Positions 1 through 7,813 of a stretch of DNA of 64,000 nt are shown in pieces (within the stretch, counting starts at the first letter, position 1; every line of letters starts with the position of its first letter). Both the position numbers and the translations under genes were made by a program. This DNA is from JAJZNI01 sp035624785 (lineage in GTDB: Bacteria > Chloroflexota > Dormibacteria > Aeolococcales > Aeolococcaceae): NCBI GenBank assembly GCA_035624785.1, contig DASPQV010000019.1:30712-94711 (forward strand), written 5' to 3'. The notes beneath the pieces are model-generated. The model worked only from the letters and a program-made list of their open reading frames with translations, did no database searches and had not been told where the DNA came from.

Positions 1-141
1 CCCGCCCGGGTGTCCGCTGCTCATCTCGGTGAGGATCTCGTGGGCGCGATTCACCAACTCCCGGCTCTCCGGGTCGACGAGGACCAGCTCGACCTCGACG
101 CCCAGGCTGGAGCGCTCAGATGCCGTGAAGGTGATGGGCAT
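1..141 (-). CDS. Carboxylate-amine ligase, GCS2 (glutamate-cysteine ligase-like) family, N-terminal fragment
   Basis: Only the first 47 codons lie in the window; the rest runs off the left edge. The N-terminus reads LGVEVELVLVDPESRELV, the ATP/metal-binding opening strand of the GCS2/YbdK family, which joins a carboxylate to an amine at the cost of ATP. The ATG at 139-141 is preceded by a near-perfect AGGAGGA Shine-Dalgarno sequence. It lies 13 bases after the stop of the ATP-grasp gene on the same strand, so the two are probably one transcript. The substrate is unknown. YbdK-like proteins often only resemble true glutamate-cysteine ligase, so glutathione synthesis should not be assumed. The family call rests on about 20 residues. 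Confidence 0.8.
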   Translation of the reverse strand, partial: MPITFTASERSSLGVEVELVLVDPESRELVNRAHEILTEMSSGHPGG

Positions 142-154
142 GGGGCGTCCTCCT

Positions 155-1426
155 TCAGACCGGGGCCGGAGATCGGGTGGCAGACGGTGAGGCGTCCTGC
201 TCGGCGCACCACTGGGCGATCAGCCCGCGGTAGTGCGCGATGAATCCCTCGTGCTCGTGAGCGGGGAAGGTGTCTCGGACGGTGTCGACCAGGACGCGGT
301 CGAGCTCGGGGCCGCGGAAGAAGCCGACCACGACCTCGTCGAGGTGGGCGAGGTGACGCGCGCAGAAGCTCTGGTACCGCTCCATCTCGAAGTACGCGTC
401 CGCCATCCGGCGGTACGCCGCCAGCTTCTGGTATTGGTCCAGCTCAGACCGATCGGCGACCGCGAAGTAGCGGGTGGTGTCCTGGTCGACGCGCATCCGC
501 CGCCCGGTGACCAGGCAGAAGGCGCACCAGCGAAGCAGCGCTCGGATGGCCCAGGGGAAGTAGTAGTGGAGGCTGGTGATGGCCAGGTCGGGCGACGCGT
601 TGGCGTAGTCGATGGGATGGACGTGGCCGTCCCTGACCAGCATCTCGCAGGAGTTGAGCTCCCAGCGGAAGAATGCGTTGACCAGCCGGGAGACGGTGAC
701 CGCCTGAGACCCGGCATCCGCATCCAGGAACCCGTGGCTCACGCTGTAGCGGTCGTGGAGCGGCCGGCTGGGGTCGTAGCGCATCACCATGGTCTCGGCG
801 CCCACCGACAGGCTGCGCACGAAGACCTCGTAGTTCTCGATGCTGGCCTGGAGATGCATGAGGCGCCGCCCCGAGTCGTCGTAGGCGCGGTGGAGCTCGG
901 CGGGCCCGGCGACCCGGGTCACGCCGACCCAGGCGCCGCCGTCGAAGGGCTTCATGTAGAGCGGATAGCCAACCCGGGCGGCCACCTCGTCGAGGTCGAA
1001 GAGCTGCATGTAGCGGGCCGCCATCCCGCTGAAGCGAGGGTTCTCCGCGGGCGGCTGCTTGTGGGGAACGATCCAGGTCTCCGGCACCTCGAGGCCGAGC
1101 CGGATCATGGCGCAGTAGGCGGTGTGCTTCTCCATCGCCTGGAAGGTGAAGGGATTGTTGAGCAGGTAGACGCCATCCATCAGGGCGACCTTTTTGAGCC
1201 ACTCTCGGGGCAGGTCGTACCACCATCCGAGCCGGTCGATGACCAGCGAGTAGCGGGGCCTGGCTCGAAGGTTGAATGGCTCGATGGTGATTCGCTCGGT
1301 GGCCAGCTCGTGGGTCTCGCCACGGTGGCGGATGCGCAGGCCGGCACGTCGCACCAGGCCCTCGAAGGCCCCTGGCCAGTCCTCCTCGACGCCGAGCAGC
1401 AGCCCGATCAGATGCCGGGTGGGCAT
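155..1426 (-). CDS. ATP-grasp ligase family protein
   Basis: A 423-residue protein with an ATP-grasp layout. The central YPLYMKPFDGGAWVGVTRV carries the nucleotide-binding lysine and flexible loop. A later segment, WELNSCEML then HPIDYANASPD, supplies the acidic and Asn residues expected at the Mg-ATP site. Such enzymes activate a carboxylate as acyl phosphate and couple it to an amine or thiol. I start at the ATG ending at 1426 because GGGAGG lies about 10 bases upstream; the open frame continues to 1867 but that part is low-complexity shadow over the next gene. It is flanked by an esterase (34 bases upstream) and the GCS2-type ligase (13 bases downstream). Two different ATP-dependent ligases beside hydrolases suggests synthesis of an unknown peptide- or amide-like compound. 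The substrate cannot be read from sequence. Confidence 0.85.
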   Translation of the reverse strand: MPTRHLIGLLLGVEEDWPGAFEGLVRRAGLRIRHRGETHELATERITIEPFNLRARPRYSLVIDRLGWWYDLPREWLKKVALMDGVYLLNNPFTFQAMEKHTAYCAMIRLGLEVPETWIVPHKQPPAENPRFSGMAARYMQLFDLDEVAARVGYPLYMKPFDGGAWVGVTRVAGPAELHRAYDDSGRRLMHLQASIENYEVFVRSLSVGAETMVMRYDPSRPLHDRYSVSHGFLDADAGSQAVTVSRLVNAFFRWELNSCEMLVRDGHVHPIDYANASPDLAITSLHYYFPWAIRALLRWCAFCLVTGRRMRVDQDTTRYFAVADRSELDQYQKLAAYRRMADAYFEMERYQSFCARHLAHLDEVVVGFFRGPELDRVLVDTVRDTFPAHEHEGFIAHYRGLIAQWCAEQDASPSATRSPAPV

Positions 1427-1460
1427 CGGATGCCGGCCTCCCGCGGCTCGGGCTGGACGG

Positions 1461-2540
1461 TCAGCCCCAGGCCGCCTGGAGGAGATGGATGAGGTGAGGT
1501 TCGAAGGAGTCCCGCCACGATGTCCAATTGTGGGCGTCGCGGCTCTCGACCAAAAGAACCGGATACCCCAAGGCCGCCAGAGCATCGCGGACCAGGCGGT
1601 TCCCGGCCAGGTTCTCCTCCACCGCGCCGCAGGTGAGCACGGCGGGCACCGGCCTGCCCGGCGTGGGGCCGTCGACCAGACCTTCCACGAACCGGGCGAC
1701 CCGGGAGAAGGCGCGAAGCCGCCCCTCCCTGGCGGCGTCCTGGTCGCGGAAGAAGCTCGACGACTGCAGGAAGAGCCCGCTGGCCAGCTCGGGGCGGAGA
1801 CGCTGGGCGTGGAGCATGGCAAGACCGCCGAGGCTGGCCCCCATCGCCGCCCGGCTGCGCTCGCCACCCCGGACCCGGACCGCCCCCTCGATCTCCGGCA
1901 TCAGCTCGTCGAGCAGGGCGGCCGCATAGGCCGGATTGGCCGAGTACTCCTCGTCGCGGTGGTTGGGCTGAAGCAGGGCGACGTGATGTGGAGGCAGCCG
2001 GCCTTCTCGCTCGGCGCTGGAGAGGAATCGGAGAAGCTCGGAGAAGCGGGCATACTCGGGCCCGTCGTTGACCAGGAGCAGGGGCAGCGGATGATCGGAC
2101 GCCCCCCCAGGGCTCGTCCAGACCTGCACCAGCATCCGGCGACGCAGCCGGCGGCTGGGTATGCGCAGGACCCGCACCGGCGGATCATCCGAGCTCCCGT
2201 CGACGAGCCACCGCGGAGGGCGGTACCCGGGCATCTCCACCACCGACTTGACCCCGAAGGGCCCATCGGCCCGGCACGGGTTGGCAGGGTCCAGCACCCA
2301 TTCGACGCCCCCCTCGCGGTGCCGCAGCACCATGAGGTACTCGAGCCGGTCGACCGGCGGACGGCGGATGCGCGCCGTCCACCCGCCTTTCACAGGCAGC
2401 ATCTCCGGGCCGAGGCGCGGCTGCCGCACCTCCTGGTAGACGGCCGCCGATGCCAGCTGCCGATCGGCGTCCTCGAGCCGGAAGATGACCTGAGAGTCCG
2501 TGACCCGGGGACCGGCGGTCATCCCCGCAGAGGTGGGCAC
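1461..2540 (-). CDS. Alpha/beta-hydrolase esterase, enterochelin esterase (Fes)-like
   Basis: A 359-residue cytoplasmic protein with no signal peptide. Residues about 20-130 resemble the beta-sandwich domain that precedes Fes-type esterases. The rest is an alpha/beta hydrolase with the nucleophile elbow GASLGG and a late DAHNWTSWRD segment that fits the catalytic histidine. Family members hydrolyse esters or amides of siderophores and other acyl conjugates. The start is a GTG at 2538-2540; a TATCCT box ends 6 bases before it and no Shine-Dalgarno is seen, which fits a leaderless transcript. An in-frame ATG at 2522 is an alternative. It is the first gene of the minus-strand cluster and diverges from a second esterase only 23 bases away, so both share one promoter region. 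Confidence 0.8.
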   Translation of the reverse strand: MPTSAGMTAGPRVTDSQVIFRLEDADRQLASAAVYQEVRQPRLGPEMLPVKGGWTARIRRPPVDRLEYLMVLRHREGGVEWVLDPANPCRADGPFGVKSVVEMPGYRPPRWLVDGSSDDPPVRVLRIPSRRLRRRMLVQVWTSPGGASDHPLPLLLVNDGPEYARFSELLRFLSSAEREGRLPPHHVALLQPNHRDEEYSANPAYAAALLDELMPEIEGAVRVRGGERSRAAMGASLGGLAMLHAQRLRPELASGLFLQSSSFFRDQDAAREGRLRAFSRVARFVEGLVDGPTPGRPVPAVLTCGAVEENLAGNRLVRDALAALGYPVLLVESRDAHNWTSWRDSFEPHLIHLLQAAWG

Positions 2541-2546
2541 GGAGCC

Positions 2547-2552
2547 AGGATA
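2547..2552 (-). promoter_or_regulatory. Leaderless -10 box of the Fes-like esterase
   Basis: On the minus strand the sequence reads TATCCT, then 6 bases, then the GTG start at 2540. No ribosome binding site fits between. The divergent esterase at 2564 starts on the other side of the same short region, so the two promoters must overlap. Confidence 0.5.
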
Positions 2553-2563
2553 GCGAGGCGCGG

Positions 2564-3289
2564 ATGAAGCTCTACGATCGCTGGTTCTCGGCGCGGCTGG
2601 GCTGTGAGGTCGGGGTGGCTCGATGGGGGCACTACGGCCGTCCGGTCCTGGTCTTCCCGACCGCCGGCGGTGACGCCGAGGAGATCGAGAGAGCCGGGCT
2701 CGTCAGCGCCGTCTGGCCGCTTATCGAGGCTGGCCGGATCAAGCTGTTCTCCTGCGACAGCGTGGCCGGCGCCGCGATCCTGCGCCAGGTCGGTGGTCCC
2801 CGCGACCGAGCGGCCACGCTGAACGCCTTCCACGATTTCGTCCGCCAGGAGCTGGTGCCGGCGATCCGCACCGACTGCCGTGACCCGGGAATCGGGATCG
2901 TCAGCGCCGGCGCGTCGATCGGTGCCTTCAATGCCGTGGCGGTGCTCTGCCGCTACCCGGACGTCTTCATCCGGGCGATCGGGATGAGTGGCACCTACGA
3001 CATCGCGCCGCTGGTCGGTGACGACGCCGGCATGGACCTGTACTTCAGCACCCCCCTCTACTTCCTGCCCGGCTTGGGCGGAGAGCAGCTCGAGGCGCTC
3101 CGCCGCCGGTCCGTCCTGCTCGCCTCCGGGCAGGGAAGGTGGGAGCAGGTCGAGCAGTCCTGGAGGCTGGCCGGGGTGCTCGGCTCGAAGGGGATACCCA
3201 ATCGGGTCGACGCCTGGGGGGGCGAGTGGGACCACGACTGGCCCACCTGGCGGCAGATGCTGCCCCTGTATCTCGCCGGCCTCGGCTGA
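2564..3289 (+). CDS. Esterase family protein (alpha/beta hydrolase)
   Basis: A 241-residue protein of the compact cytoplasmic esterase type. It opens with a beta-strand region (RPVLVFPTAGGDAEE), has a serine elbow written SAGASIGAFNA, and ends with a WDHDWPTWRQMLP segment that supplies the probable catalytic His. The elbow Ser replaces the usual GxSxG context with GASIG, as in the putative esterases often annotated as esterase family protein. The ATG is close behind an AGGATAGCGA stretch without an obvious Shine-Dalgarno. It diverges from the Fes-like esterase and is likely co-regulated with the ligase cluster. The acyl substrate is unknown. Confidence 0.75.
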   Translation: MKLYDRWFSARLGCEVGVARWGHYGRPVLVFPTAGGDAEEIERAGLVSAVWPLIEAGRIKLFSCDSVAGAAILRQVGGPRDRAATLNAFHDFVRQELVPAIRTDCRDPGIGIVSAGASIGAFNAVAVLCRYPDVFIRAIGMSGTYDIAPLVGDDAGMDLYFSTPLYFLPGLGGEQLEALRRRSVLLASGQGRWEQVEQSWRLAGVLGSKGIPNRVDAWGGEWDHDWPTWRQMLPLYLAGLG

Positions 3290-3301
3290 CCCTCCGCACG
3301 C

Positions 3302-3329
3302 TTGACAGGGGCGTCTCCGCCTCTATAGT
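3302..3329 (+). promoter_or_regulatory. Sigma-70 type promoter, TTGACA-16-TATAGT
   Basis: A consensus -35 TTGACA at 3302-3307 and TATAGT at 3324-3329 are separated by 16 bases. It starts just after the esterase stop and would drive the membrane protein at 3382 from a leader of about 45 bases. Confidence 0.75.
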
Positions 3330-3381
3330 CCCCCTTACCGGAAAGCCCACCGGCCGCCTGTCGGATCCTGGGAGAGCCTCC

Positions 3382-3963
3382 ATGCCCACGACTCAACTGG
3401 TGGGAATCGTCATCAACGTGCTGATCTACGTCGCCCTCATCGTCTTCGTCGTCTACCGGCAGATGAGCGCTCAGCCGCTCCGGCCGCAACGCCTGGTCCT
3501 GCTGCCGGCGGTCCTGGCGGTGTTCGGGGTGCAGCAGCTGGTGAGTGAGCACGCGGTCTCGGCGGGGACGGTCGTGTATCTGGCCATCAATGCCGTTGCG
3601 GGCGTTACCTTGGGGGTGTGGCGGGGCACGACCTTCCGGGTCTGGTCGCGGGGCGGGGCGATCATGATGCAGGGGACGCGCCTGACCTTGGCGTCCTGGG
3701 GGCTGCTCATCCTGATTCGCGTTGCCTTCGCCCTCGTCATCCATGCCACCACATACGGCCAGGGCGTGGTGATAGGGGAGCTTCTCGTCGCCCTGGCGGT
3801 CACCTTCGCGGCACAGAACAGCGTGATCTGGGCCCGCAGCGCGAAGCTTGGGGCAACCCTGATGGGCCGGGGGACACCGACCTACGCTGGGTTCGGGAAT
3901 CCCGATGAGTCACTGGCCGGGCCGTGGCTGGAGGAGAGCCGGCGAGCTGAGCGCCCGCGGTAG
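3382..3963 (+). CDS. CcdC/DUF1453-like membrane protein
   Basis: A 193-residue protein with about five hydrophobic helices: an N-terminal segment at residues 5-25 (GIVINVLIYVALIVFVVY), then helices around 35-50, 60-75, 100-120 and 125-145, and a polar C-terminus. The short loop after helix 1 and the TRLTLASWGLLILIRVAF helix resemble the CcdC/DUF1453 group of integral membrane proteins of unknown role. The ATG at 3382 follows a GGGAGAG Shine-Dalgarno; the open frame to 3139 is shadow over the esterase. It has its own consensus promoter, so it is a single gene. A similar protein appears at 25814-26344. Confidence 0.6.
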   Translation: MPTTQLVGIVINVLIYVALIVFVVYRQMSAQPLRPQRLVLLPAVLAVFGVQQLVSEHAVSAGTVVYLAINAVAGVTLGVWRGTTFRVWSRGGAIMMQGTRLTLASWGLLILIRVAFALVIHATTYGQGVVIGELLVALAVTFAAQNSVIWARSAKLGATLMGRGTPTYAGFGNPDESLAGPWLEESRRAERPR

Positions 3964-4031
3964 GGCGTCTGGCTCGACGGCTCGTCGCAGGGTGCCCGTC
4001 CACCTCGACGGAGTGGAATGAGCCGGGGCAG

Positions 4032-4409
4032 TCAGCTGCTGGACGGCTCGGCCACCGGGTGACGGATCCGGTCGGCCATCACCGACATCACCTCGAGGGC
4101 AAACATCGGCGTCTCCTGCACCAGGAAGAGGAAGCGGTGCCGGTCGATGACGGCCAGGGTGGTCTCCTCGGTTGCCACCGCGGTCGCGCTGCGCGGCGAG
4201 TCGTCGATGAGCGCCATCTCGCCGAACACCTCGCTGGGCCCGAGCCGGCGCATGACCTGGCTCCCGGTCCGCAGCTCGACCGCGCCGGACACGATCCCGA
4301 ACATCGTGGCACCCTCGTCACCCTCCTGGAAGATCACGGTGCCCTCCGCGACGCTCCTGGTCTCCTTGGCGTTGTGGAAAAGTCCCCACACCGTGGACTG
4401 CTGTGTCAT
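4032..4409 (-). CDS. Cyclic-nucleotide-binding domain protein (Crp-type sensor domain only)
   Basis: A 125-residue protein that is almost entirely one CNB fold: GTVIFQEGDEGATMFGIVSGAVEL, then RRLGPSEVFGEMALIDDSPRSATAVATEE. The FGEMALIDDSPRSATA stretch is the phosphate-binding cassette, with Glu and Arg placed to hold a cyclic nucleotide. There is no helix-turn-helix, kinase or channel domain, so it would act through a partner. I chose the ATG at 4409 (GGGGG six bases upstream); an in-frame ATG at 4448 would add 13 residues. Transcription runs away from the flavoprotein gene at 4877, and the neighbours do not reveal its target. Confidence 0.8.
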   Translation of the reverse strand: MTQQSTVWGLFHNAKETRSVAEGTVIFQEGDEGATMFGIVSGAVELRTGSQVMRRLGPSEVFGEMALIDDSPRSATAVATEETTLAVIDRHRFLFLVQETPMFALEVMSVMADRIRHPVAEPSSS

Positions 4410-4448
4410 GGTGCTGCCCCCGTCGAGCCGATCCGTCCGGCTGCTCAT

Positions 4449-4876
4449 GGTATCTCGGCTCAGCCCCGGCCGTTCGGGGAGAGCCGCCGGATCTCCGGCC
4501 GGCCGGCCGCGTGGAGCTCCCTGACCACCTTCTTTTCCTGCTTGCCGACCGGGAGGTCTGGCCGCCCCCGCCCCACGGCCCGCGGCGCGGCAGCGGGCGG
4601 GCGGAGCCGTACTGCTGTCGCTGCAGGACTTGTGGACTGAGGCGACCGAAACTCAGAAGCCAGCGCGGCAGACACCTCAGGATCTCCCACGAGCGAGGCG
4701 GGCACCTCAGTGGCCGGCGAGTCGGCCGGCGTTCTGGACATCCCCGGCTGAGCCCGGCGGGTCGGGCCATCCGTTCCTTGACACTGAACACCCGCGATCG
4801 TACAGTACGGCGCGGACGGCCATACCGCGCCTGAGAGAAAGCAACCGCGCTTGCCGGCGGGGAACGAGAGAGGAAG
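4449..4876. other. Intergenic stretch with no recognised gene
   Basis: About 430 bases between the CNB protein and the flavoprotein. Open frames here translate to arginine- and proline-rich low-complexity sequence typical of shadows. The only clear signal is the promoter at 4778-4806. Confidence 0.6.
4778..4806 (+). promoter_or_regulatory. Sigma-70 type promoter, TTGACA-17-TACAGT
   Basis: TTGACA at 4778-4783 and TACAGT at 4801-4806 have the ideal 17-base spacer. It gives a leader of about 65 bases before the GTG of the flavoprotein at 4877. Confidence 0.8.
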
Positions 4877-6313
4877 GTGCTGACCAGTACCGACTACCTG
4901 GTTGTGGGCGCTGGTGCGACCGGCCTCGCCTTCGCCGACACGCTGGTCGCTGAGGCTGACGTCGACGTGACCGTGATCGACTGTCGGCCGGCCCCGGGAG
5001 GTCATTGGGTCGATGCCTATCCGTTTGTCAGGCTGCACACCCCCTCCGCGTTCTATGGCGTGAACTCGCTGCCGCTCGGCGAGGACCGCATCGACGAGAC
5101 CGGCGAGAACGCCGGGTACTACGAGCGGGCGACCGGCGCGGCCGTCCTGGACTACTTCGCCGCGGCGGTCGGGCGACTCACCGGGACAGGCCGGGCCCGC
5201 GTGCTCACTCACCATGAGCATCTCGGCAGCGGGAGCGACGGTGAGCAGGTCAGAGACTTGAGCACCGGAGAGCTTCAGGATGTCGCGGTACGTCGCAAGG
5301 TGGTCGATGCTCGATACCTGGAGGCGTCGATCCCTGCAACCCACGTCATCCCGTTCGAGGTGGCGGCGGGCGCCCGGCTCGTCCGCGTCAACGACTTGCC
5401 GGCGGCGGCGCAATCCAGTTCCTCCTACGCTGTCCTGGGGTCCGGCAAGACGGCCGCGGACGCGTGCAGCTGGCTTCTGGAAAACGACGTACAGCCGGAC
5501 CGGATTCGATGGGTCAGGCCCCGCGACGCCTGGTTCTACGACCGCCGCCACTTCCAACCGCTGGAGCAGGTCGGCGCGATCATGGAGGGCCTCTCGCTGG
5601 ATGCCGAGGCCGGTGCTCAGGCGGCCGACGTCGGCGACCTCTTCACCCAGCTCGAGGCATCGGGGCGACTCGCGCGCATCGACTCGGCGTGGCCGGCAAC
5701 CATGTTCCGGGGGACGATGCTCAGCGCCGCTGAGCTGGCCGCCCTGCGGCAGATTGGCGACGTGGTCAGACTCGGCCGAGTACGCCGGATCGAGGCCGAT
5801 CGGATCGTGCTCGAGCGCGGGGAGACCGCCACCAGCCCCGACGTCCTGCACGTGGACTGCACGGCGCTCGGCTTGAACAATGCGCCCGCCACGCTGATCT
5901 TCCAGCCCGGTCGGATAGTGCTGCAGCAGGTGCGAGCCCTGTCGCCGTGCTTCAATGCAGCCCTGCTCGGCTTCATCGAGGCCCACCGGGACGACGACGA
6001 GGAGAAGAACCGGCTCTGTCCACCCAATGCTTATCCGAGCAGGATCGAGGACTGGCCGGGCATGATGAGCCGGGCCTGGAGAGCGGAGGGGCGATGGTTG
6101 ACCGAGCCCGACGTGTCAGCGTGGGTGGCCAAGAGCCGGCTCAACCTTCTGCGCGCCCTTCCCGAGCACGCCGGAGAGCCCTCCGTGCAAATGGCCGTCG
6201 CGCGATATCTCACCCATGTCAACGAGGCCATTCAGCGGCTGAGACAGATGGACGGGTCGAGCTCATCAAAGGCTGGGGAGGACGGCGCCGTCAGGTCGGG
6301 AGCTGGACGCTGA
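4877..6313 (+). CDS. FAD/NAD(P)-binding oxidoreductase, flavin-monooxygenase-like
   Basis: A 478-residue protein with two dinucleotide-binding folds. VVGAGATGLAFA starts at about residue 9 (FAD) and AVLGSGKTAADACSW at about residue 183 (NAD(P)H). The acidic VIDCRPAPGGHW after the first fold is the usual FAD ribose-binding strand. This double-Rossmann arrangement is typical of flavin-containing monooxygenase relatives, but no substrate-specific motif stands out. The GTG start follows an AGAGAGGAA stretch and lies downstream of a strong consensus promoter. The tail after residue 460 is Ser/Gly-rich and probably disordered. It appears monocistronic. The reaction is unassigned. Confidence 0.75.
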   Translation: MLTSTDYLVVGAGATGLAFADTLVAEADVDVTVIDCRPAPGGHWVDAYPFVRLHTPSAFYGVNSLPLGEDRIDETGENAGYYERATGAAVLDYFAAAVGRLTGTGRARVLTHHEHLGSGSDGEQVRDLSTGELQDVAVRRKVVDARYLEASIPATHVIPFEVAAGARLVRVNDLPAAAQSSSSYAVLGSGKTAADACSWLLENDVQPDRIRWVRPRDAWFYDRRHFQPLEQVGAIMEGLSLDAEAGAQAADVGDLFTQLEASGRLARIDSAWPATMFRGTMLSAAELAALRQIGDVVRLGRVRRIEADRIVLERGETATSPDVLHVDCTALGLNNAPATLIFQPGRIVLQQVRALSPCFNAALLGFIEAHRDDDEEKNRLCPPNAYPSRIEDWPGMMSRAWRAEGRWLTEPDVSAWVAKSRLNLLRALPEHAGEPSVQMAVARYLTHVNEAIQRLRQMDGSSSSKAGEDGAVRSGAGR

Positions 6314-6634
6314 GGGCTCAGTGATGTCGGTTCGCGGGCTGGGCGCTGACCTCCAGGGAGGCCGAGGTGCCGCGCCTCGACGCCGGTCACCTCCGAGCGA
6401 GTCTACATGACCACCCCGGCCGGCCTATGGAGCCGTTCCGAAGGTGTCTTTCCGCTCGGCCGCACGACACGGTGAAGGAACCGGCGGCGCCGGCCGCGGC
6501 GAGGGTGGCCAGGTCCTCACCCGGCTTTCGGACATCTACGTCCACAACGCGGCGGGGAGGAGGGGGAGCCGTCCGAGGGCCAGCCGGCAGGCCCGCCTCA
6601 CCAGCGAGGGTGGCACTCGATTAGGCTGGGTGCC
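6314..6634. other. Intergenic stretch with no recognised gene
   Basis: About 320 bases between the flavoprotein and the methyltransferase. Short open frames in it look non-coding. The only support I see is a -10 box at its right end (6622-6627). Confidence 0.55.
6622..6627 (+). promoter_or_regulatory. Leaderless -10 box of the methyltransferase
   Basis: TAGGCT ends 7 bases before the ATG at 6635, the usual distance from a -10 box to its transcription start, and no Shine-Dalgarno is present. A matching -35 is not obvious. Confidence 0.55.
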
Positions 6635-7291
6635 ATGAGCGAGTGGGTCGAGTGGCACCGCGGCTACGACAGCGAGGGATCCCTGAGCCGGCGGCTCGAG
6701 GAGGTGAAGGCCCGGCTGGGGGAGGCCCTCGACAGCTCCCCGGCGGGGCTCATCCGGGTGATCAGCATCTGCGCGGGGGACGGCAGAGACCTCCTCGGTG
6801 TGCTGGGCACCCACCCTCGACGTGACGACGTGTCGGCGCGCCTGGTGGAGCTGGAACCGCTGCTCGCCAGGCGTGCCCGCGAGCGCGCCGAGCAGCTCCA
6901 CCTGGAGCGGGTCGAGGTGGTCTGCGCCGACGCCTCGACCACCGATGCCTTCCGGGGCGCCGTCCCGGCTGACATCGTGCTCGCCTGCGGCATCTTCGGG
7001 AACGTGACCGACCAGGACGTGCGCCGCACCATCGAACTTCTCCCCGAGCTCTGCGCTCCGGGGGCCACGGTGGTCTGGACCCGAGGCCGCTTCGTGCCCG
7101 ACCTGACCCCGGCAATCCGGTCGTGGTTCGCTGCCGCGGCCTTCATCGAGCTCGCCTTCGTCCCGATCCCTGGGGGGACGGCGTCCGTGGGGGTCGAGCG
7201 GCTGTCGGGGCAACCCCGCCCCTACCGCCCCGGAGTGCGCCTCTTCACCTTCCTTCCGGCCGAGTTCCGCCCGTCCCGGCGGCCGAGGTAG
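6635..7291 (+). CDS. Class I SAM-dependent methyltransferase-like protein
   Basis: A 218-residue Rossmann-type methyltransferase. Motif I is VISICAGDGRDLLGVL at about residues 42-57, an acidic VELEPLLARRA strand follows at about 70, and VVCADASTTDAF at about 94 positions the adenine-binding Asp. DIVLACGIFGNVTDQD fits motif IV. The acceptor is unknown. The C-terminal strand region (ELAFVPIPGGTASVGVERL) is normal for the fold. Expression is probably leaderless. It stands alone between two unrelated genes. Confidence 0.75.
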   Translation: MSEWVEWHRGYDSEGSLSRRLEEVKARLGEALDSSPAGLIRVISICAGDGRDLLGVLGTHPRRDDVSARLVELEPLLARRARERAEQLHLERVEVVCADASTTDAFRGAVPADIVLACGIFGNVTDQDVRRTIELLPELCAPGATVVWTRGRFVPDLTPAIRSWFAAAAFIELAFVPIPGGTASVGVERLSGQPRPYRPGVRLFTFLPAEFRPSRRPR

Positions 7292-7345
7292 GGGCGATCC
7301 GACGAATCATGGTCGTGACTTGTGAACCGGCTCCATCCCCGAACC

Positions 7346-7666
7346 TCAGAGGGCGAACTTGCCCACGGCTGCACCGGGTATCTGCGAGAGCCTCGCCCGC
7401 GGCAGAACCAGCTTGGAGCGCCGCAGCCCACTGCCCACCACCACCAGGGAAGCTGCCGTCACCACGCAGTTGGCGGACAGCTCGAGTGGGATGGCGTATC
7501 GCTCGCAGAACGCGGCGGTGTCCGCCGCCTCGGGATCGATCTCGGTGACCTGGATCCGTTGGTCGATCCAGACCGACCCCCAGCGGTCGAGCGCTCGACG
7601 GACTGGCTCCGCCAGCAGGTCCGGGCGCTCGCTCGCGAGCTGCAGACCCAGGGAGCCCAGACTCAC
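7346..7666 (-). pseudogene. YbaK/EbsC-type aminoacyl-tRNA deacylase with the central core missing
   Basis: A 106-residue open frame whose two ends match the YbaK/ProX editing-domain family while its middle is absent. Residues 20-66 (VRRALDRWGSVW to ELSANCVVTAA) follow the family's opening helix and the TAAFCERY...SANCVV segment. The next residues, LVVVGSGLRRSKLVLP, match the family's closing segment. A complete protein is about 160-170 residues, so roughly 60-70 residues with the catalytic pocket appear to have been lost in frame. The frame stays open, so a truncated product could still be made, but deacylase activity is unlikely. Start is a GTG behind GGGGAG. I call it a remnant. Confidence 0.6.
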
Positions 7667-7813
7667 GCGCGCTCCCCATCGCCTGGGGGTCGAAGTGCGA
7701 CCATGGTCTCGTCACCAACCCATTGAGCCGTTGCGCGGCGTCGAGCTCGGGCCGGCTAAGGCCCCTTGACCGGAGAGATCATAGGCCGGAGACCGGCGCG
7801 CCGATCGGCGGCG

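Noticed and set aside
1427..1867. N-terminal extension of the ATP-grasp frame
   Set aside because: It lies in the wrong frame over the Fes-like esterase; ATG 1426 has a Shine-Dalgarno and starts the homologous region.
4318..4791. 157-codon minus-strand frame upstream of the CNB protein
   Set aside because: Arg/Pro/Ser-rich shadow with no motif; overlaps the CNB gene in another frame and crosses the consensus promoter of the flavoprotein.
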